From NCBI RefSeq assembly GCF_029589055.1, contig NZ_JARQZP010000003.1:434001-498000 (forward strand): a DNA stretch of 64,000 nt, given 5' to 3'. Numbering within the stretch: position 1 is the first letter of the stretch; each line of letters begins with the position of its first letter. The DNA comes from Vibrio hannami. Lineage in GTDB: Bacteria; Pseudomonadota; Gammaproteobacteria; Enterobacterales; Vibrionaceae. Made by a program: the position numbers and the translations under genes. Under the pieces are notes generated by a model. That model saw only the letters and a list, made by a program, of their open reading frames with translations, did not search any database and was not told the DNA's origin. This document shows positions 9,303-18,199 of the stretch, piece after piece.

Positions 9303-10615
9303 ACTTTAGCTTCCTTTGAGTAAACGAGTTTTCCATTAACATACGTGCGTTCAATCGCACGGTCATCGCTGAGTGTTGAGATAGCAAATAATTGCTCTTT
9401 TAGTGTTTTACAGCGAAGTAAACGCTGTTGAAGAATGGGCGAACCCATAAAGTCCAGTTCGACAAAATCGGCTTCTGTCCCCGGATTCAGGTTACCAACC
9501 AGGTGATCTATGCCCATTGACGCTGCTGCACCTTGAGTACATAGATATAGCGACTCAAAAGGATCCAGGCTGGTGTGTTGTAGCTGACAAATCTTGTAAG
9601 CATCTGCCTGATTAGCAAATAGACTCAGGCTGGTGCCGGCACCAACATCGCTCGCCAGAGATAGGTTGATGCCGCGCTCTTTGGCTTTTGCGTAGTTAAA
9701 CAGCCCACTACCCAAAAAAAGGTTAGAAGAAGGACAGAAACTTATAGTCGCTCCACTCGATGAAAGCACATCGTATTCTCTCTCTTCCAGGTGGATCGCA
9801 TGACCAAATAGCGCTCGGTCACGAACCAGGCCGTTGTTCTCATATACACCAAGGTAGTCCGGACTGTCAGGATAAAGCTCTTTAATCCACTCAACCTCGC
9901 CAAGGTTTTCGCTCAAGTGAGTCTGAATGAAGGTGTCCGGGTGTTCATTTGCTAATTTACCAGCCAGAGCAAGTTGTTCCGGCGTACTGGTTGGAGCAAA
10001 CCTTGGGGTAATGGCATACATGGCTCGGCCGTTGTTGTGCCACTTTTCAATAAGCTCTTTACTTTCTCTATAGCCCGATTCTGGTGTGTCTCGCAGATAT
10101 TCTGGGCAGAAACGATCCATCAATACCTTGCCGCAAATCATCCTTGCGTTAATGGCTTGAGAAGCGTTGAAAAACGCATCAACAGATTGAGGATGAACGG
10201 TCGCAAATACGCTAGCGGTTGTTGTGCCGTGAGCCATCAACTGATTGACGAAAAACTCCGCCTGAACTTTGGCGTATTCCTCACTAGCGAACTGTTTTTC
10301 CGTCGGAAACGTGTATTCATTTAACCAGTCGAGTAGCTGTTTGCCAAAACTGGCGATCATCTCTATTTGAGGGAAATGCACATGGCTATCGATCATACCG
10401 GGTATGATCAAACCTTTATGTTGCTCTACGCCTCCATAGTTTAAAAGTTGTTGGTTGTGAGGGTGTTTAAAAAACTCCGCAGCTTCACCAATGTGGGCTA
10501 CTTTCCCCTTTTCTACTACCAGTACGCCGTCACTATAGTAGCTGTAGTTTTTCTCCGGCGAAGACGTGGTTTTAGGGAAGTGAAGAATACTTCCTCTGTG
10601 AATCTGTCTGTCCAT
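9248..10615 (-). CDS. guaD: Guanine deaminase
   Basis: An amidohydrolase that deaminates guanine to xanthine, feeding xanthine dehydrogenase. Zinc ligands are visible in DSHVHFPQ, THLSEN, GHAIHLE and SDVGAG. The start is taken at ATG 10615 (MDRQIHRGSILHF), two bases after the uraH stop; the open frame extends further upstream only through uraH sequence. As written the gene runs 55 bp into puuD. One more A in the short A-run of the codons for YSKEA would end it at 9306 as a 436-residue protein, just before the puuD ATG. The overlap may therefore be another single-base error. Confidence 0.88.
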   Translation of the reverse strand: MDRQIHRGSILHFPKTTSSPEKNYSYYSDGVLVVEKGKVAHIGEAAEFFKHPHNQQLLNYGGVEQHKGLIIPGMIDSHVHFPQIEMIASFGKQLLDWLNEYTFPTEKQFASEEYAKVQAEFFVNQLMAHGTTTASVFATVHPQSVDAFFNASQAINARMICGKVLMDRFCPEYLRDTPESGYRESKELIEKWHNNGRAMYAITPRFAPTSTPEQLALAGKLANEHPDTFIQTHLSENLGEVEWIKELYPDSPDYLGVYENNGLVRDRALFGHAIHLEEREYDVLSSSGATISFCPSSNLFLGSGLFNYAKAKERGINLSLASDVGAGTSLSLFANQADAYKICQLQHTSLDPFESLYLCTQGAAASMGIDHLVGNLNPGTEADFVELDFMGSPILQQRLLRCKTLKEQLFAISTLSDDRAIERTYVNGKLVYSKEAKVCGHTSTNGLRYLSNGSM

Positions 10616-10616
10616 C

Positions 10617-10944
10617 TTAACTTCCCCTGTATGTTGAATATGAGTACGGGGAAAGCAGAAGTGGAACATGGTAGTGACGAGCTTCTTCATCCACATGGAA
10701 ATGAACCTCTACCAGAGGAAAAAATGCGCATCCGTATGTCTGTTCGCAATAAGGCTTAGTTAAAAATCTTGAAAGTATAATCACCGCAAACTAACTCTGT
10801 GCTTTCAAAACGGACTCGGCCATCTTCGTTAGTTTCTCCTTTAATTATAGTGTCTCTGGTATCAAACTTTATAAGTTCTACAGCGATACCTGAGGCAGGT
10901 GTTCCTTGAGTAGTGTCCAGAATATGGCAACTTAAACTGCTCAT
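10617..10944 (-). pseudogene. uraH: 5-hydroxyisourate hydrolase, frame broken by one base (probably an indel artefact)
   Basis: HIUase hydrolyses 5-hydroxyisourate to OHCU. The first frame gives 62 residues (LSCHILDTTQGTPASGI..., DGRVRFE) and stops right after a T5 run (plus-strand A at 10762-10766). Removing one T continues the protein as [10 protein letters not shown]...[21 protein letters not shown], ending at 10617. The total is about 108 residues, the family length. All hallmark elements are present across the two frames: N-terminal His, Arg in DGR, His in HYHVP, and the terminal YRGS. The start overlaps the uraD stop (ATGA), and the end is one base from guaD. Confidence 0.85.
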
Positions 10945-11436
10945 TTATAAGCCTCCATTCGAATTTGACTGATTTTTCGCTGTTCTACTGACGCGTTTAC
11001 CAACTCTGTTGTTCTAGAGTTTTGGTAGCGCTCGTTAAGAATATTCAGCATCTCCTGTGCGGATTTCCCTGTGGCACAGACAATAAAAATAAATCCATAC
11101 TTCTTTAGGTATGCGTGATTCATATTGAGTAATTGTTTCAGAACTTCGTCCGGTGCTTCCGAGACTTGAGATTGTTCTGATTCACTTAGAAGCTTTTCCT
11201 TGCGAATACTTCTCCTTGAGGGTGTCAAGGTCACCAATCATTGGATGACCTGAGAATGCTTCTAACCAGTCGTCTTCTTGAAGCTGACTGAACGCCTTGT
11301 CAGCAAGGTTTATGAAATCGGAAAAGCTCTCAAAGGGCGATGCCAACTGCATTGCTCTTATCCACTTATGGCTGGTACAGATCTGGGCAAGTTGATTCTT
11401 ATCCAGTGTGATACTGTTCTCCTGAGTTAAAGTCAT
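10941..11436 (-). pseudogene. uraD: OHCU decarboxylase, frame broken by one base (probably an indel artefact)
   Basis: OHCU decarboxylase makes S-allantoin. The first frame (84 residues) contains the signature FSGHPMIGDLDTLKEKYSQGKAS and then reads a premature TGA. Deleting one A of the AA pair (plus 11186-11187) continues it as SESEQSQVSEAPDEVLKQLL...KYGFIFIVCATGKSAQEM...QIRMEAYK, for about 164 residues in total, the family length. The His and the Glu-rich active-site region are intact. The start overlaps the end of xdhC, and the end overlaps uraH by ATGA. Confidence 0.88.
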
Positions 11437-12314
11437 TCAGCACCTTCCCTTAACGATTTACGCAACTGATTTGCTGAGTTCCATTTAGCATCTCTATTGT
11501 CAGGTTTTGCTTCGTGCTGTTGAAAGTAACTCATAAGCTGAGCGGAGACAGACACGGCTACCTGCATTGGTAGCTTGCCCAGGATATCTGGATGCCCGAT
11601 AGGGCAGGTAAGTTGATTCAGTAACTCAGGGTGAGAGAGCTCTTCGCCCAACCTAAACTCAAAGCGTTTTTTCTTACCAGCAGAGCCGATTAAACCGATA
11701 AATGGATAACAAGCTTTTTCAAGTGCCTTAAACGTAATCCGGTAATCAAGAGCATGATCCTGAGTCATGATAACCAGGTGCGACTCTTCAGATATAGTAT
11801 CCAAAACAACCTCTGGTTCTTGATGAAGCAATGTGTTGATTCCTGCGTCTTTTAAAGGCTTCAGCCACTCTGAACGATTGTCTACGACAGTGAGATGACA
11901 AGGCAGCTCTTTAAGGATACTGCTTAAGGACTGGCATACGTGTCCGGCGCCAAATATCACTACGCGCGGTAGGTTCGTCTGCATAAACTCAAACAAAACC
12001 TGCACAGCTCCGCCACAGCATTGGCCTAAGTCAGCGGCAAGAGAGAATCTTTCTACTAAAACACTCTGGGAAGAAGAAGTGAGTCCTTCGCGTGCTTTTT
12101 TGATGACTTCAAACTCCAGGTTACCGCCTCCCAATGTCGCATACTGGTGTGTTGCACTAATCACCATTTTGCTACCGGCAGAGCGGGGTACAGAACCAAC
12201 ATCAGCTAAAACCGTGGCGATACAATACGGTTCACCTTGCTGAGTCAGCCACTTGCAAGCACTTAGCCAGTCTTGTCCCGGGTTGCTGAATAGCTCACTT
12301 GTTCTAAACGACAT
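11433..12314 (-). CDS. xdhC: Xanthine dehydrogenase accessory protein XdhC
   Basis: About 293 residues. XdhC binds molybdenum cofactor, promotes its sulphuration and inserts it into XdhB. The N-terminal part holds CIATVLADVGSVPRSAGSKMV and GGGNLEFEV. A Rossmann-type segment follows, VVIFGAGHVCQSLSSIL, then GLIGSAGKKKRF, typical of the XdhC/CoxI family. The start is set at ATG 12314, preceded by a GAGGAGG site; upstream in-frame codons only reread xdhB. The gene overlaps the xdhB end by about 11 bases and the uraD start by 4. Confidence 0.92.
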   Translation of the reverse strand: MSFRTSELFSNPGQDWLSACKWLTQQGEPYCIATVLADVGSVPRSAGSKMVISATHQYATLGGGNLEFEVIKKAREGLTSSSQSVLVERFSLAADLGQCCGGAVQVLFEFMQTNLPRVVIFGAGHVCQSLSSILKELPCHLTVVDNRSEWLKPLKDAGINTLLHQEPEVVLDTISEESHLVIMTQDHALDYRITFKALEKACYPFIGLIGSAGKKKRFEFRLGEELSHPELLNQLTCPIGHPDILGKLPMQVAVSVSAQLMSYFQQHEAKPDNRDAKWNSANQLRKSLREGAE

Positions 12315-14685
12315 CTTCAACCTCCTCTGAGTCTTCCGCCCGGGTATAACCAATCGCGTCAAACTGCGCGGCACATGCGTTAAGGATCTGCTCACCGGTT
12401 GCAGGAGCCTGTAGCTTCGGAATGATCTTGTGTTCGCTGATTGAAGCGATGGCGTCGTAAATGGCGCACCAGACACTAATCGCGTGCATAAATGGTGGCT
12501 CTCCAACTGCTTTTGAACGGTATATGCTGTGTTCTGGATTGGCTTTATCGTAAAGAGCGATATTCATCTCTTTCGGATAATCACCAATAGTCGGGATCTT
12601 GTAGTTCATTGGGCTATTGCTAAGCAGAGCACCATCTTTGTTCCAGACAAGCTCTTCGGTTGTTAGCCAACCCATGCCCTGAATAAATGCCCCTTCAATC
12701 TGACCAATGTCTATGGCTGGATTGAGGCTGTTACCGACATCATGAAGAATATCGACACGATCTATTCTCATCTCTCCGGTTAGCGTATCGATAGTAACCT
12801 CAGAGCACGACGCACCGATTGAAAAGTAGAAGAATGGACGACCGCAGGACTTCTCCATATCAAACCAAATCTTCGGAGTTTTATAGAAACCGCTGGATGA
12901 AAGTGAAACGCGGGCAAGATAAGCTTTTTGAACCAGTTCGGTCCAGTCAATTTCATTCTCTCCTAGAGTTACCTTTCCGTTAGTAATTTCAGGGTTGGTA
13001 TCTAGACTGTAGTTCTCTTTGGCAAACTCAAGCAAGCGTTCTTTAATTGCTTTAGCTGCATTATGAGCCGCCATACCGTTAAGGTCCGCACCTGATGAAG
13101 CTGCCGTTGGGGATGTGTTTGGAACCTTGTCAGTACGGGTCGATGTAACCAGGACTAGCGACATCGGGATACCTAACGTTTGAGCAACGATTTGCTGCAC
13201 TTTAGTATGCAGACCCTGACCCATCTCAATACCACCATGGGATACCTGTACACTACCGTCGGTATAGACGTGAACTAAAGCACCAGCCTGATTCAGGTGA
13301 GTTGCTGTGAACGAAATACCAAATTTAACGGGTGTTAAGGCAAGACCTTTCTTAAGCACCATGTTGGATTTGTTCCAGCGCTTAATCTCTTCCCGACGTT
13401 TGCGGTACTTAGAGCTTTCTTCTAGCTGTTTAATAACTGCTTCTATGGTGTCTGTTTGCTCGACTTCCATTCCATAAGGCGTGACATTTTTCCCTTCGCG
13501 ATATAGGTTTATTAGCCTGATATCTAACGGATCGATACTAGTTTTGATGCCAAGATCCTGCATGGCTTTCTCAATAGCGATCATTCCCTGAGGCCCACCA
13601 AATCCACGGAATGCGGTATGAGTAACGGTGTCAGTTTGTAGCCTGTTACCGATGATATGAGACTGGCCAAGATAGTATGCGTTGTCGCTATGGAACATGG
13701 CTCTATCGACGATAGCTCCGGATAGGTCGGGGGAGTGACCGCACAGGCCATTCACTTCCATCACCGCTTTTTCAATGACACCATCTTTTGTGGCTGCAAT
13801 TTGATAGTGGTTGTGGAATGGGTGGCGTTTGCCGGTAACCGACATATCTACTGAACGTGGAAGTCTGATTTTTACCGATTTACCCGTTAGCTTAGCGCCA
13901 AGACTAGCGAGACACGCCCACTGAGCTGCCTGTGACTCTTTGCCACCAAAACCGCCTCCCATGCGACGCATATCAACCGTAACCTGATTAAAAGGGATAT
14001 CGAGAACCTCAGCTACCAAAGTTTGTATCTCTGTTGGGTGCTGGCTAGAAGTTCTAAGATAAATACCACCATCTTCTGTTTGTTCAGCTAGGCTAATCTG
14101 ACCTTCAAGGTAGAAGTGCTCCTGTCCACCAACCGTCATTTCTTGTTCGATAAGCACATCTGATGCTTCGAGTTCAGAGCGTGCAATCTTTTTACCGAAC
14201 TGGTTTTGTGGCAATAGGTGTGGTTTGTCCTTAGCTTGTTCGAACTCAACGATGGCATGGGAATTCGTATATTTCACAGATGCTTTTTGAGCTGCCTGCC
14301 ACGCCTGACGGTGTGTTTTGGCAAGTATCAGTACGATTGGTTGTTTATGAAACTTAATATTGCCGTCTGCTAGCAGAGGATCGCCCTTAAAAATCGGACC
14401 AATATCCTTTTCTCCGGGGATATCGTTGTAACCGATAACTTTGACCACGCCTTTCGATTTTTCGACTTCACTTAGATCAATCGAATCAATACTGCCTTTT
14501 ACAACATCACTGAGTACGACTGCGCCATGCAGGCAGCCTTTTGGCGTAGGATAATCGTCCAGGAACAGAGCTTCGCCAGTAGACTGCTTTTCAGCACTTT
14601 CGTGTTTATGTGAGCGTCCAACAACTTGAAAATCAACATCGGTTGATTGTGAGGTAATATGATTTACCTGAGTTAATCTACGCAT
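12304..14685 (-). CDS. xdhB: Xanthine dehydrogenase, molybdopterin-binding subunit
   Basis: The 793-residue large subunit carries the Mo-cofactor site where hypoxanthine and xanthine are hydroxylated to urate. Visible blocks are GGQEHFYLEGQ, the cofactor loop RMGGGFGGKESQA, TAFRGFGGPQG, EMGQGLHTKV and the active-site Glu region AVGEPPFMHAISV near residue 727. The length is normal for a split bacterial enzyme (about 780-800). It overlaps the xdhA end by eight bases, and xdhC follows, giving the usual A-B-C order. Confidence 0.95.
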   Translation of the reverse strand: MRRLTQVNHITSQSTDVDFQVVGRSHKHESAEKQSTGEALFLDDYPTPKGCLHGAVVLSDVVKGSIDSIDLSEVEKSKGVVKVIGYNDIPGEKDIGPIFKGDPLLADGNIKFHKQPIVLILAKTHRQAWQAAQKASVKYTNSHAIVEFEQAKDKPHLLPQNQFGKKIARSELEASDVLIEQEMTVGGQEHFYLEGQISLAEQTEDGGIYLRTSSQHPTEIQTLVAEVLDIPFNQVTVDMRRMGGGFGGKESQAAQWACLASLGAKLTGKSVKIRLPRSVDMSVTGKRHPFHNHYQIAATKDGVIEKAVMEVNGLCGHSPDLSGAIVDRAMFHSDNAYYLGQSHIIGNRLQTDTVTHTAFRGFGGPQGMIAIEKAMQDLGIKTSIDPLDIRLINLYREGKNVTPYGMEVEQTDTIEAVIKQLEESSKYRKRREEIKRWNKSNMVLKKGLALTPVKFGISFTATHLNQAGALVHVYTDGSVQVSHGGIEMGQGLHTKVQQIVAQTLGIPMSLVLVTSTRTDKVPNTSPTAASSGADLNGMAAHNAAKAIKERLLEFAKENYSLDTNPEITNGKVTLGENEIDWTELVQKAYLARVSLSSSGFYKTPKIWFDMEKSCGRPFFYFSIGASCSEVTIDTLTGEMRIDRVDILHDVGNSLNPAIDIGQIEGAFIQGMGWLTTEELVWNKDGALLSNSPMNYKIPTIGDYPKEMNIALYDKANPEHSIYRSKAVGEPPFMHAISVWCAIYDAIASISEHKIIPKLQAPATGEQILNACAAQFDAIGYTRAEDSEEVEDVV

Positions 14686-16090
14686 TTTCAGTCAGCCTCG
14701 TGTTTATCTGGTTACACTCAAAGTAAAAGCGCTGTATCAGGTTCTGAACGAGCCTCACCCGATATTCTGCACTACCACGCACGTCAGAAAGGGGATGAAC
14801 AACTTTTGGTACGTGGGCTTTAACTTTATTCACTAGCAACTGGGTGAATGTGCGGCCTACGATAAGCTCTTCAAGCTCGGTAAGACGTACGGATTTAGCG
14901 GCAATGCCTCCCGCAGAGATGATGCATTGTTTGATGCGTTTATCTGACCCAAGGGTAAAGTTAAGGGCTAATACCACGGTGGCTATGTCGTCTTCAAATC
15001 GCTTACTTACTTTGTAAATCGCGTGTTTCTGATTTGGAGCTAACTGTGGGATGTGTACCGCGCTAATCCATTGGTCTGGCTTGATTACGGTTTCACGATA
15101 ACCAGTGATGTAATCCTCCGGAGCGTACAAGCGTTTTTCTGTGCCGTTGTCGACTTCGATTTTGCCGTTGAGGCTGATCAGTAGCGGAGCAATGTCTCCA
15201 ATTGGAGATGCGTGACCTAAACTGCCTCCAAGTGTTGCGCGATTTCGTATTGTCAGGCTGCCTAATCTTTCAATCACTTCATCTGTTGAAGGGAACTGTT
15301 TACGCATAAACTCATGGACTTTATATAAAGGCACAGAAGCACCAAGTCGCCAGCCGGATTTAGTTTTGGTAATGTCTAGCAGGTCCTGAACTTCGGACAG
15401 GTCGATTAACTGTTTAACATCTTTAAGTTGTTGAGTGATTTCGAGTGCCAGGTCAGTACCGCCTGCAATCATGGTCGCTTGAGGCATCGCTCTTTTTGCT
15501 TTCGCGAGTTCTTTTCGGTTTGTTGGCTTTAAATAGTTAAGTGTTTCTTGTTTGTCACAACCTTCTATCCAGCTTTTAACTTCTTCTTCATTTGGTTGTG
15601 CAGGATCCCAATATTCAACACCCGCTAGTTCTTCTGCTGCTTCAATAAGTGGTCCGTATCCGGTGCAGCGACATAGGTTGCCAGCCAGAAAATCCATCGG
15701 TTTTTCTGGTTTTTGTTTTTGCTTGGACAGGGCGTAAAGAGACATAACAAAGCCCGGTGTACAAAATCCACATTGAGTGCCGTGCTTGTCTACCACCGCT
15801 TTTTGCACAGGGTGCAGCTCGCTGCCTTGTTTAAGCTGCTCCACAGTAATTATTTGCTTACCATGCAGCGCATTTAGTGGGGTAATACAGGCGTTAATCT
15901 GGCGGTAGCGAAGTGTATTTGTATCATCTGTGTCGACCATAACAACGGTACAAGCACCGCAATCTCCGCTGGCGCATCCTTCCTTGGTTCCTGTCAGCCC
16001 CTGCTGTTCACGCAAATAGTTGAGTAGCATGGTGCTTGGTGCTGCATGCTCTATTTCGACTATTTCGTCATTGATCATCAGTTCTAACAT
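14678..16090 (-). CDS. xdhA: Xanthine dehydrogenase, FAD and 2Fe-2S subunit
   Basis: The 470-residue small subunit passes electrons from the Mo centre to NAD+. It holds a plant-type 2Fe-2S domain (GCASGDCGACTVV, about residues 38-50), a second helical 2Fe-2S domain (QCGFCTPGFVMSLYAL and GNLCRCTGYGPLIEA, about 105-150), then a FAD domain (ATMIAGGTDLALE; TLGGSLGHASPIGD) and a C-terminal CO-dehydrogenase-flavoprotein-like domain. It is the first gene of the seven-gene minus-strand purine operon and has an AGAGGAAG ribosome site. A palindrome resembling a RutR-type operator lies about 60 bp upstream. Confidence 0.94.
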   Translation of the reverse strand: MLELMINDEIVEIEHAAPSTMLLNYLREQQGLTGTKEGCASGDCGACTVVMVDTDDTNTLRYRQINACITPLNALHGKQIITVEQLKQGSELHPVQKAVVDKHGTQCGFCTPGFVMSLYALSKQKQKPEKPMDFLAGNLCRCTGYGPLIEAAEELAGVEYWDPAQPNEEEVKSWIEGCDKQETLNYLKPTNRKELAKAKRAMPQATMIAGGTDLALEITQQLKDVKQLIDLSEVQDLLDITKTKSGWRLGASVPLYKVHEFMRKQFPSTDEVIERLGSLTIRNRATLGGSLGHASPIGDIAPLLISLNGKIEVDNGTEKRLYAPEDYITGYRETVIKPDQWISAVHIPQLAPNQKHAIYKVSKRFEDDIATVVLALNFTLGSDKRIKQCIISAGGIAAKSVRLTELEELIVGRTFTQLLVNKVKAHVPKVVHPLSDVRGSAEYRVRLVQNLIQRFYFECNQINTRLTENA

Positions 16091-16150
16091 CTACTTCCTC
16101 TATTGTTATATTTATTAGTTGATCTGTTTTTAAGTATAGTTGTTAAATAA

Positions 16151-16170
16151 ACCTGTCCACATGGTCAGGT
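16151..16170. promoter_or_regulatory. RutR-like palindrome upstream of xdhA
   Basis: The 20-bp near-perfect dyad ACCTGTCCACATGGTCAGGT resembles the RutR/TetR operator TTGACCAnnTGGTCAA. Related dyads lie before the BMP gene, the ABC operon and puuE, beside a TetR gene. Unlike those three, no GG-N10-GC promoter facing the gene is seen here. Confidence 0.6.
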
Positions 16171-16178
16171 ATTGAGTT

Positions 16179-16218
16179 AAAAAAAGACTCGCTGGGCTGT
16201 TGAGTGCACAGCGAGTCA
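16179..16218 (-). terminator. Rho-independent terminator of the BMP gene
   Basis: The stem GACTCGCTG / CAGCGAGTC is followed on the minus strand by a run of at least seven T. It sits directly after the stop codon of the BMP solute-binding protein gene and upstream of the xdhA operon promoter. Confidence 0.85.
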
Positions 16219-16230
16219 GTTGAATGGCTC

Positions 16231-17307
16231 TTAGTTTGGAATCGTTGCGTCGATACCTTCTACATACCAGTTGATACCAGCCAGCTCTGCATCCGTCATA
16301 GTGTGTCCTGCTGCAATAACTTCTTTGCCAGAGTTATCCTTTAAAGGACCAGTAAATGGATGGAACTCTCCAGATTTGATTTTTGCGTGAGTTGATGTAA
16401 TCGCCTCTTTTAAATCTTCTGGAAGACTTGGGTTGATAGATACGATTTGCAGAATGTCATCTTTAAAACCACCCCAGTAATCTTCTGGTTTCCAGCTTTT
16501 ATCCATCACTTCCTGCACAGTTCGGATATAGTGCGGTGCCCAAACATCACGAACTGAGAACATGTGTGATTTAGGCGCAAAATGACTCATATCTGACGCC
16601 TGACCAATACCCATAACGCCGCGTTTTTCTGCTGCAATGAGAGGTGCTGGGCTATCAGTATGCTGAAGAATAATATCTACACCCTGATCCATTAGAGCGT
16701 TAGCAGCGTCCGATTCTTTTCCTGGGTCGTACCAGGTATTGACCCACACAATCTTTATTTTCACATCTGGGTTTACGCTTTTCGCGCCCAGGTATACAGA
16801 GTTGATATCACGAATAACTTCCGGGATTGGGAAAGAAGCGATATAACCGATGGTGTTTGTTTTGGTTGCCATACCCGCCGCAACACCTGAAACATAGCGA
16901 CCTTCATAAGTTCGCAGGATGTAAGTTGAAACGTTTTTCGAACGCTTATATCCGGTTGCATGCTCAAATGTTACTTTAGGGAAACGCTTTGCTGCCTTCA
17001 GCGTAGGGTTCATAAAACCAAAAGAGGTAGTGAAAATGATGTCGTGGCCTGATTTAGCCAACTGAGTGATTACACGCTCGGCATCGGCACCTTCAGGGAC
17101 ATTTTCTACATAAGTAGTTTCAACTTTCCCTTTAAAGTATTGTTCCATCTCAATACGGCCTTGATCGTGCTCGTAGCTCCATCCATGGTCGCCTACTGGC
17201 CCAACATAGACAAAGCCCACCTTCATAGGGTCGTCGGCCATTACTCCGGTTGAAAACAAGGCTGAGGCAGTAATTGCCGCAGTTGTCATCCATTTGTTTA
17301 ACTTCAT
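16231..17307 (-). CDS. BMP-family ABC transporter substrate-binding protein (purine/nucleoside uptake)
   Basis: About 358 residues. The start is set at ATG 17307 (MKLNKWMTT), preceded by a GGAG site. The first about 26 residues form a Sec signal peptide ending VMADDP; there is no lipobox, so the protein is periplasmic. The mature part matches the BmpA/Med family: KVGFVYVGPVGDHGWSYEHDQGR, VIFTTSFGFM, GYIASFPIPEVIRDINSVYLGAKSVNP, DIILQHTDSPAPLIAAEKRG. The ABC permeases and ATPase of the same family lie about 1 kb away in another operon. Position inside a purine degradation locus implies uptake of a purine base or nucleoside. Confidence 0.88.
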   Translation of the reverse strand: MKLNKWMTTAAITASALFSTGVMADDPMKVGFVYVGPVGDHGWSYEHDQGRIEMEQYFKGKVETTYVENVPEGADAERVITQLAKSGHDIIFTTSFGFMNPTLKAAKRFPKVTFEHATGYKRSKNVSTYILRTYEGRYVSGVAAGMATKTNTIGYIASFPIPEVIRDINSVYLGAKSVNPDVKIKIVWVNTWYDPGKESDAANALMDQGVDIILQHTDSPAPLIAAEKRGVMGIGQASDMSHFAPKSHMFSVRDVWAPHYIRTVQEVMDKSWKPEDYWGGFKDDILQIVSINPSLPEDLKEAITSTHAKIKSGEFHPFTGPLKDNSGKEVIAAGHTMTDAELAGINWYVEGIDATIPN

Positions 17308-17368
17308 GAAAATCTCCATATTATTTCGCATACTTTTTCAATGAGCTGAGAAGCTACGAATGGGTTAG

Positions 17369-17384
17369 TGCAAAAACCTGACCA
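17369..17384 (-). promoter_or_regulatory. Candidate sigma-54 promoter of the BMP gene
   Basis: On the minus strand, TGGTCAGGTTTTTGCA has the GG-N10-GC pattern of -24/-12 promoters, about 50 bp upstream of the start codon. The -24 half overlaps a RutR-like dyad (17376-17393, ACCTGACCAACTGGTCGT). Confidence 0.65.
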
Positions 17385-17393
17385 ACTGGTCGT
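17376..17393. promoter_or_regulatory. RutR-like palindrome overlapping the BMP promoter
   Basis: The dyad ACCTGACCAACTGGTCGT matches the operator pattern seen at 16151, 21869 and 22730. Its left half doubles as the -24 element of the candidate sigma-54 promoter, so a bound TetR protein would block the polymerase. Confidence 0.6.
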
Positions 17394-17534
17394 ATTTTTG
17401 CAAAAATACATTTCATAAATGGTTGAAGCCTTATATGACGGGCTTCTGAATGGATAGAAAAAGGAATAGGTACTTTAAGCTGATTGGTGCACAGGCGGAG
17501 AATGTACCCTAACGGTGCGTTTACAATTTGTTAA

Positions 17535-17551
17535 CGCACCGAAATGGTGCA
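17535..17551. promoter_or_regulatory. Candidate NtrC enhancer site
   Basis: CGCACCGAAATGGTGCA matches the NtrC consensus TGCACYAnnnTGGTGCA at nearly all fixed positions. It lies about 150 bp upstream of the candidate sigma-54 promoter of the BMP gene, a typical enhancer distance. A larger dyad, GGTGCGTT...AACGCACC (17514-17540), overlaps it. Confidence 0.65.
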
Positions 17552-17719
17552 TTGTGCATTTTTGAAAGGGCTGTCGTATGTAGCGTTAACTTGCGAGTGA
17601 TTACATTTCTAATGTGATAGATGTCAGTATTTGAGACATTCATTTTTGATTAAACTGTCATATGTAATACAATAGTACATATGTCCAATTGTTGTTATTT
17701 TGTTTGCTAGGAGGAAAGA

Positions 17720-18124
17720 ATGATAGCAGCTGATACCGTCATTAGTGTCGTAAGGAAAACCCAAAATTTAAGCAAGTTACATAAAATGTATAAGAAAGCG
17801 TTAGGGTTTAATGTACTTGCGGAATATGAAGATAAAGATGGTTACGATGGTGTCGTTCTGGGTCATAAAGATTGTGGGTACCACCTTGAGTTTACCAACC
17901 ACCCAGGAAGCGAACCTAAGAAATACGAAACAGCGGATAGTTACCTTGTTTTTTATTTAGCAGATACCCGTAAATGGGAGTGGACCTGCCGGGCAATGAT
18001 CGAAGCTGGATTTAAGTACGTCAACGCAAGAAACCCTTATTGGAAAAGAATCGGAAAAACATTTGAAGATCCAGATGGGTATCGAATTGTAATTCAGAAT
18101 GGTGAGTGTGGAGTAACAAACTGA
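17720..18124 (+). CDS. VOC (glyoxalase/bleomycin-resistance fold) family protein
   Basis: A 134-residue single-module vicinal-oxygen-chelate protein: a beta-alpha-beta-beta-beta repeat with HLEFTNHPG near residue 54 and FEDPDGYRIVIQN at the C-terminus. The catalytic role is unknown. Its place inside the purine cluster, divergent from the BMP gene, suggests a linked role, but that is inference. A GGAGG site precedes the ATG. A strong terminator follows. Confidence 0.75.
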   Translation: MIAADTVISVVRKTQNLSKLHKMYKKALGFNVLAEYEDKDGYDGVVLGHKDCGYHLEFTNHPGSEPKKYETADSYLVFYLADTRKWEWTCRAMIEAGFKYVNARNPYWKRIGKTFEDPDGYRIVIQNGECGVTN

Positions 18125-18144
18125 TAGCTCCATTATTTTGAAAA

Positions 18145-18179
18145 GCGCTCTACGTAGAATTTGCGTAGAGCGATTTTTT
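18145..18179. terminator. Rho-independent terminator after the VOC gene
   Basis: The stem CGCTCTACG / CGTAGAGCG is followed by six T, with an A-run on the other flank. It separates the plus-strand VOC gene from the convergent ABC permease gene. Confidence 0.85.
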
Positions 18180-18199
18180 GTTAGTCTAACTATATGATC

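Noticed and set aside
8079-10615. True long overlap between guaD and puuD as a coupling device
   Set aside because: A 55-bp overlap is out of keeping with the 1-11 bp junctions elsewhere in the operon; one extra A would give a clean junction.
16091-16150. Sigma-54 promoter for the xdhA operon
   Set aside because: The dyad is present, but no GG-N10-GC spacing facing xdhA could be found.
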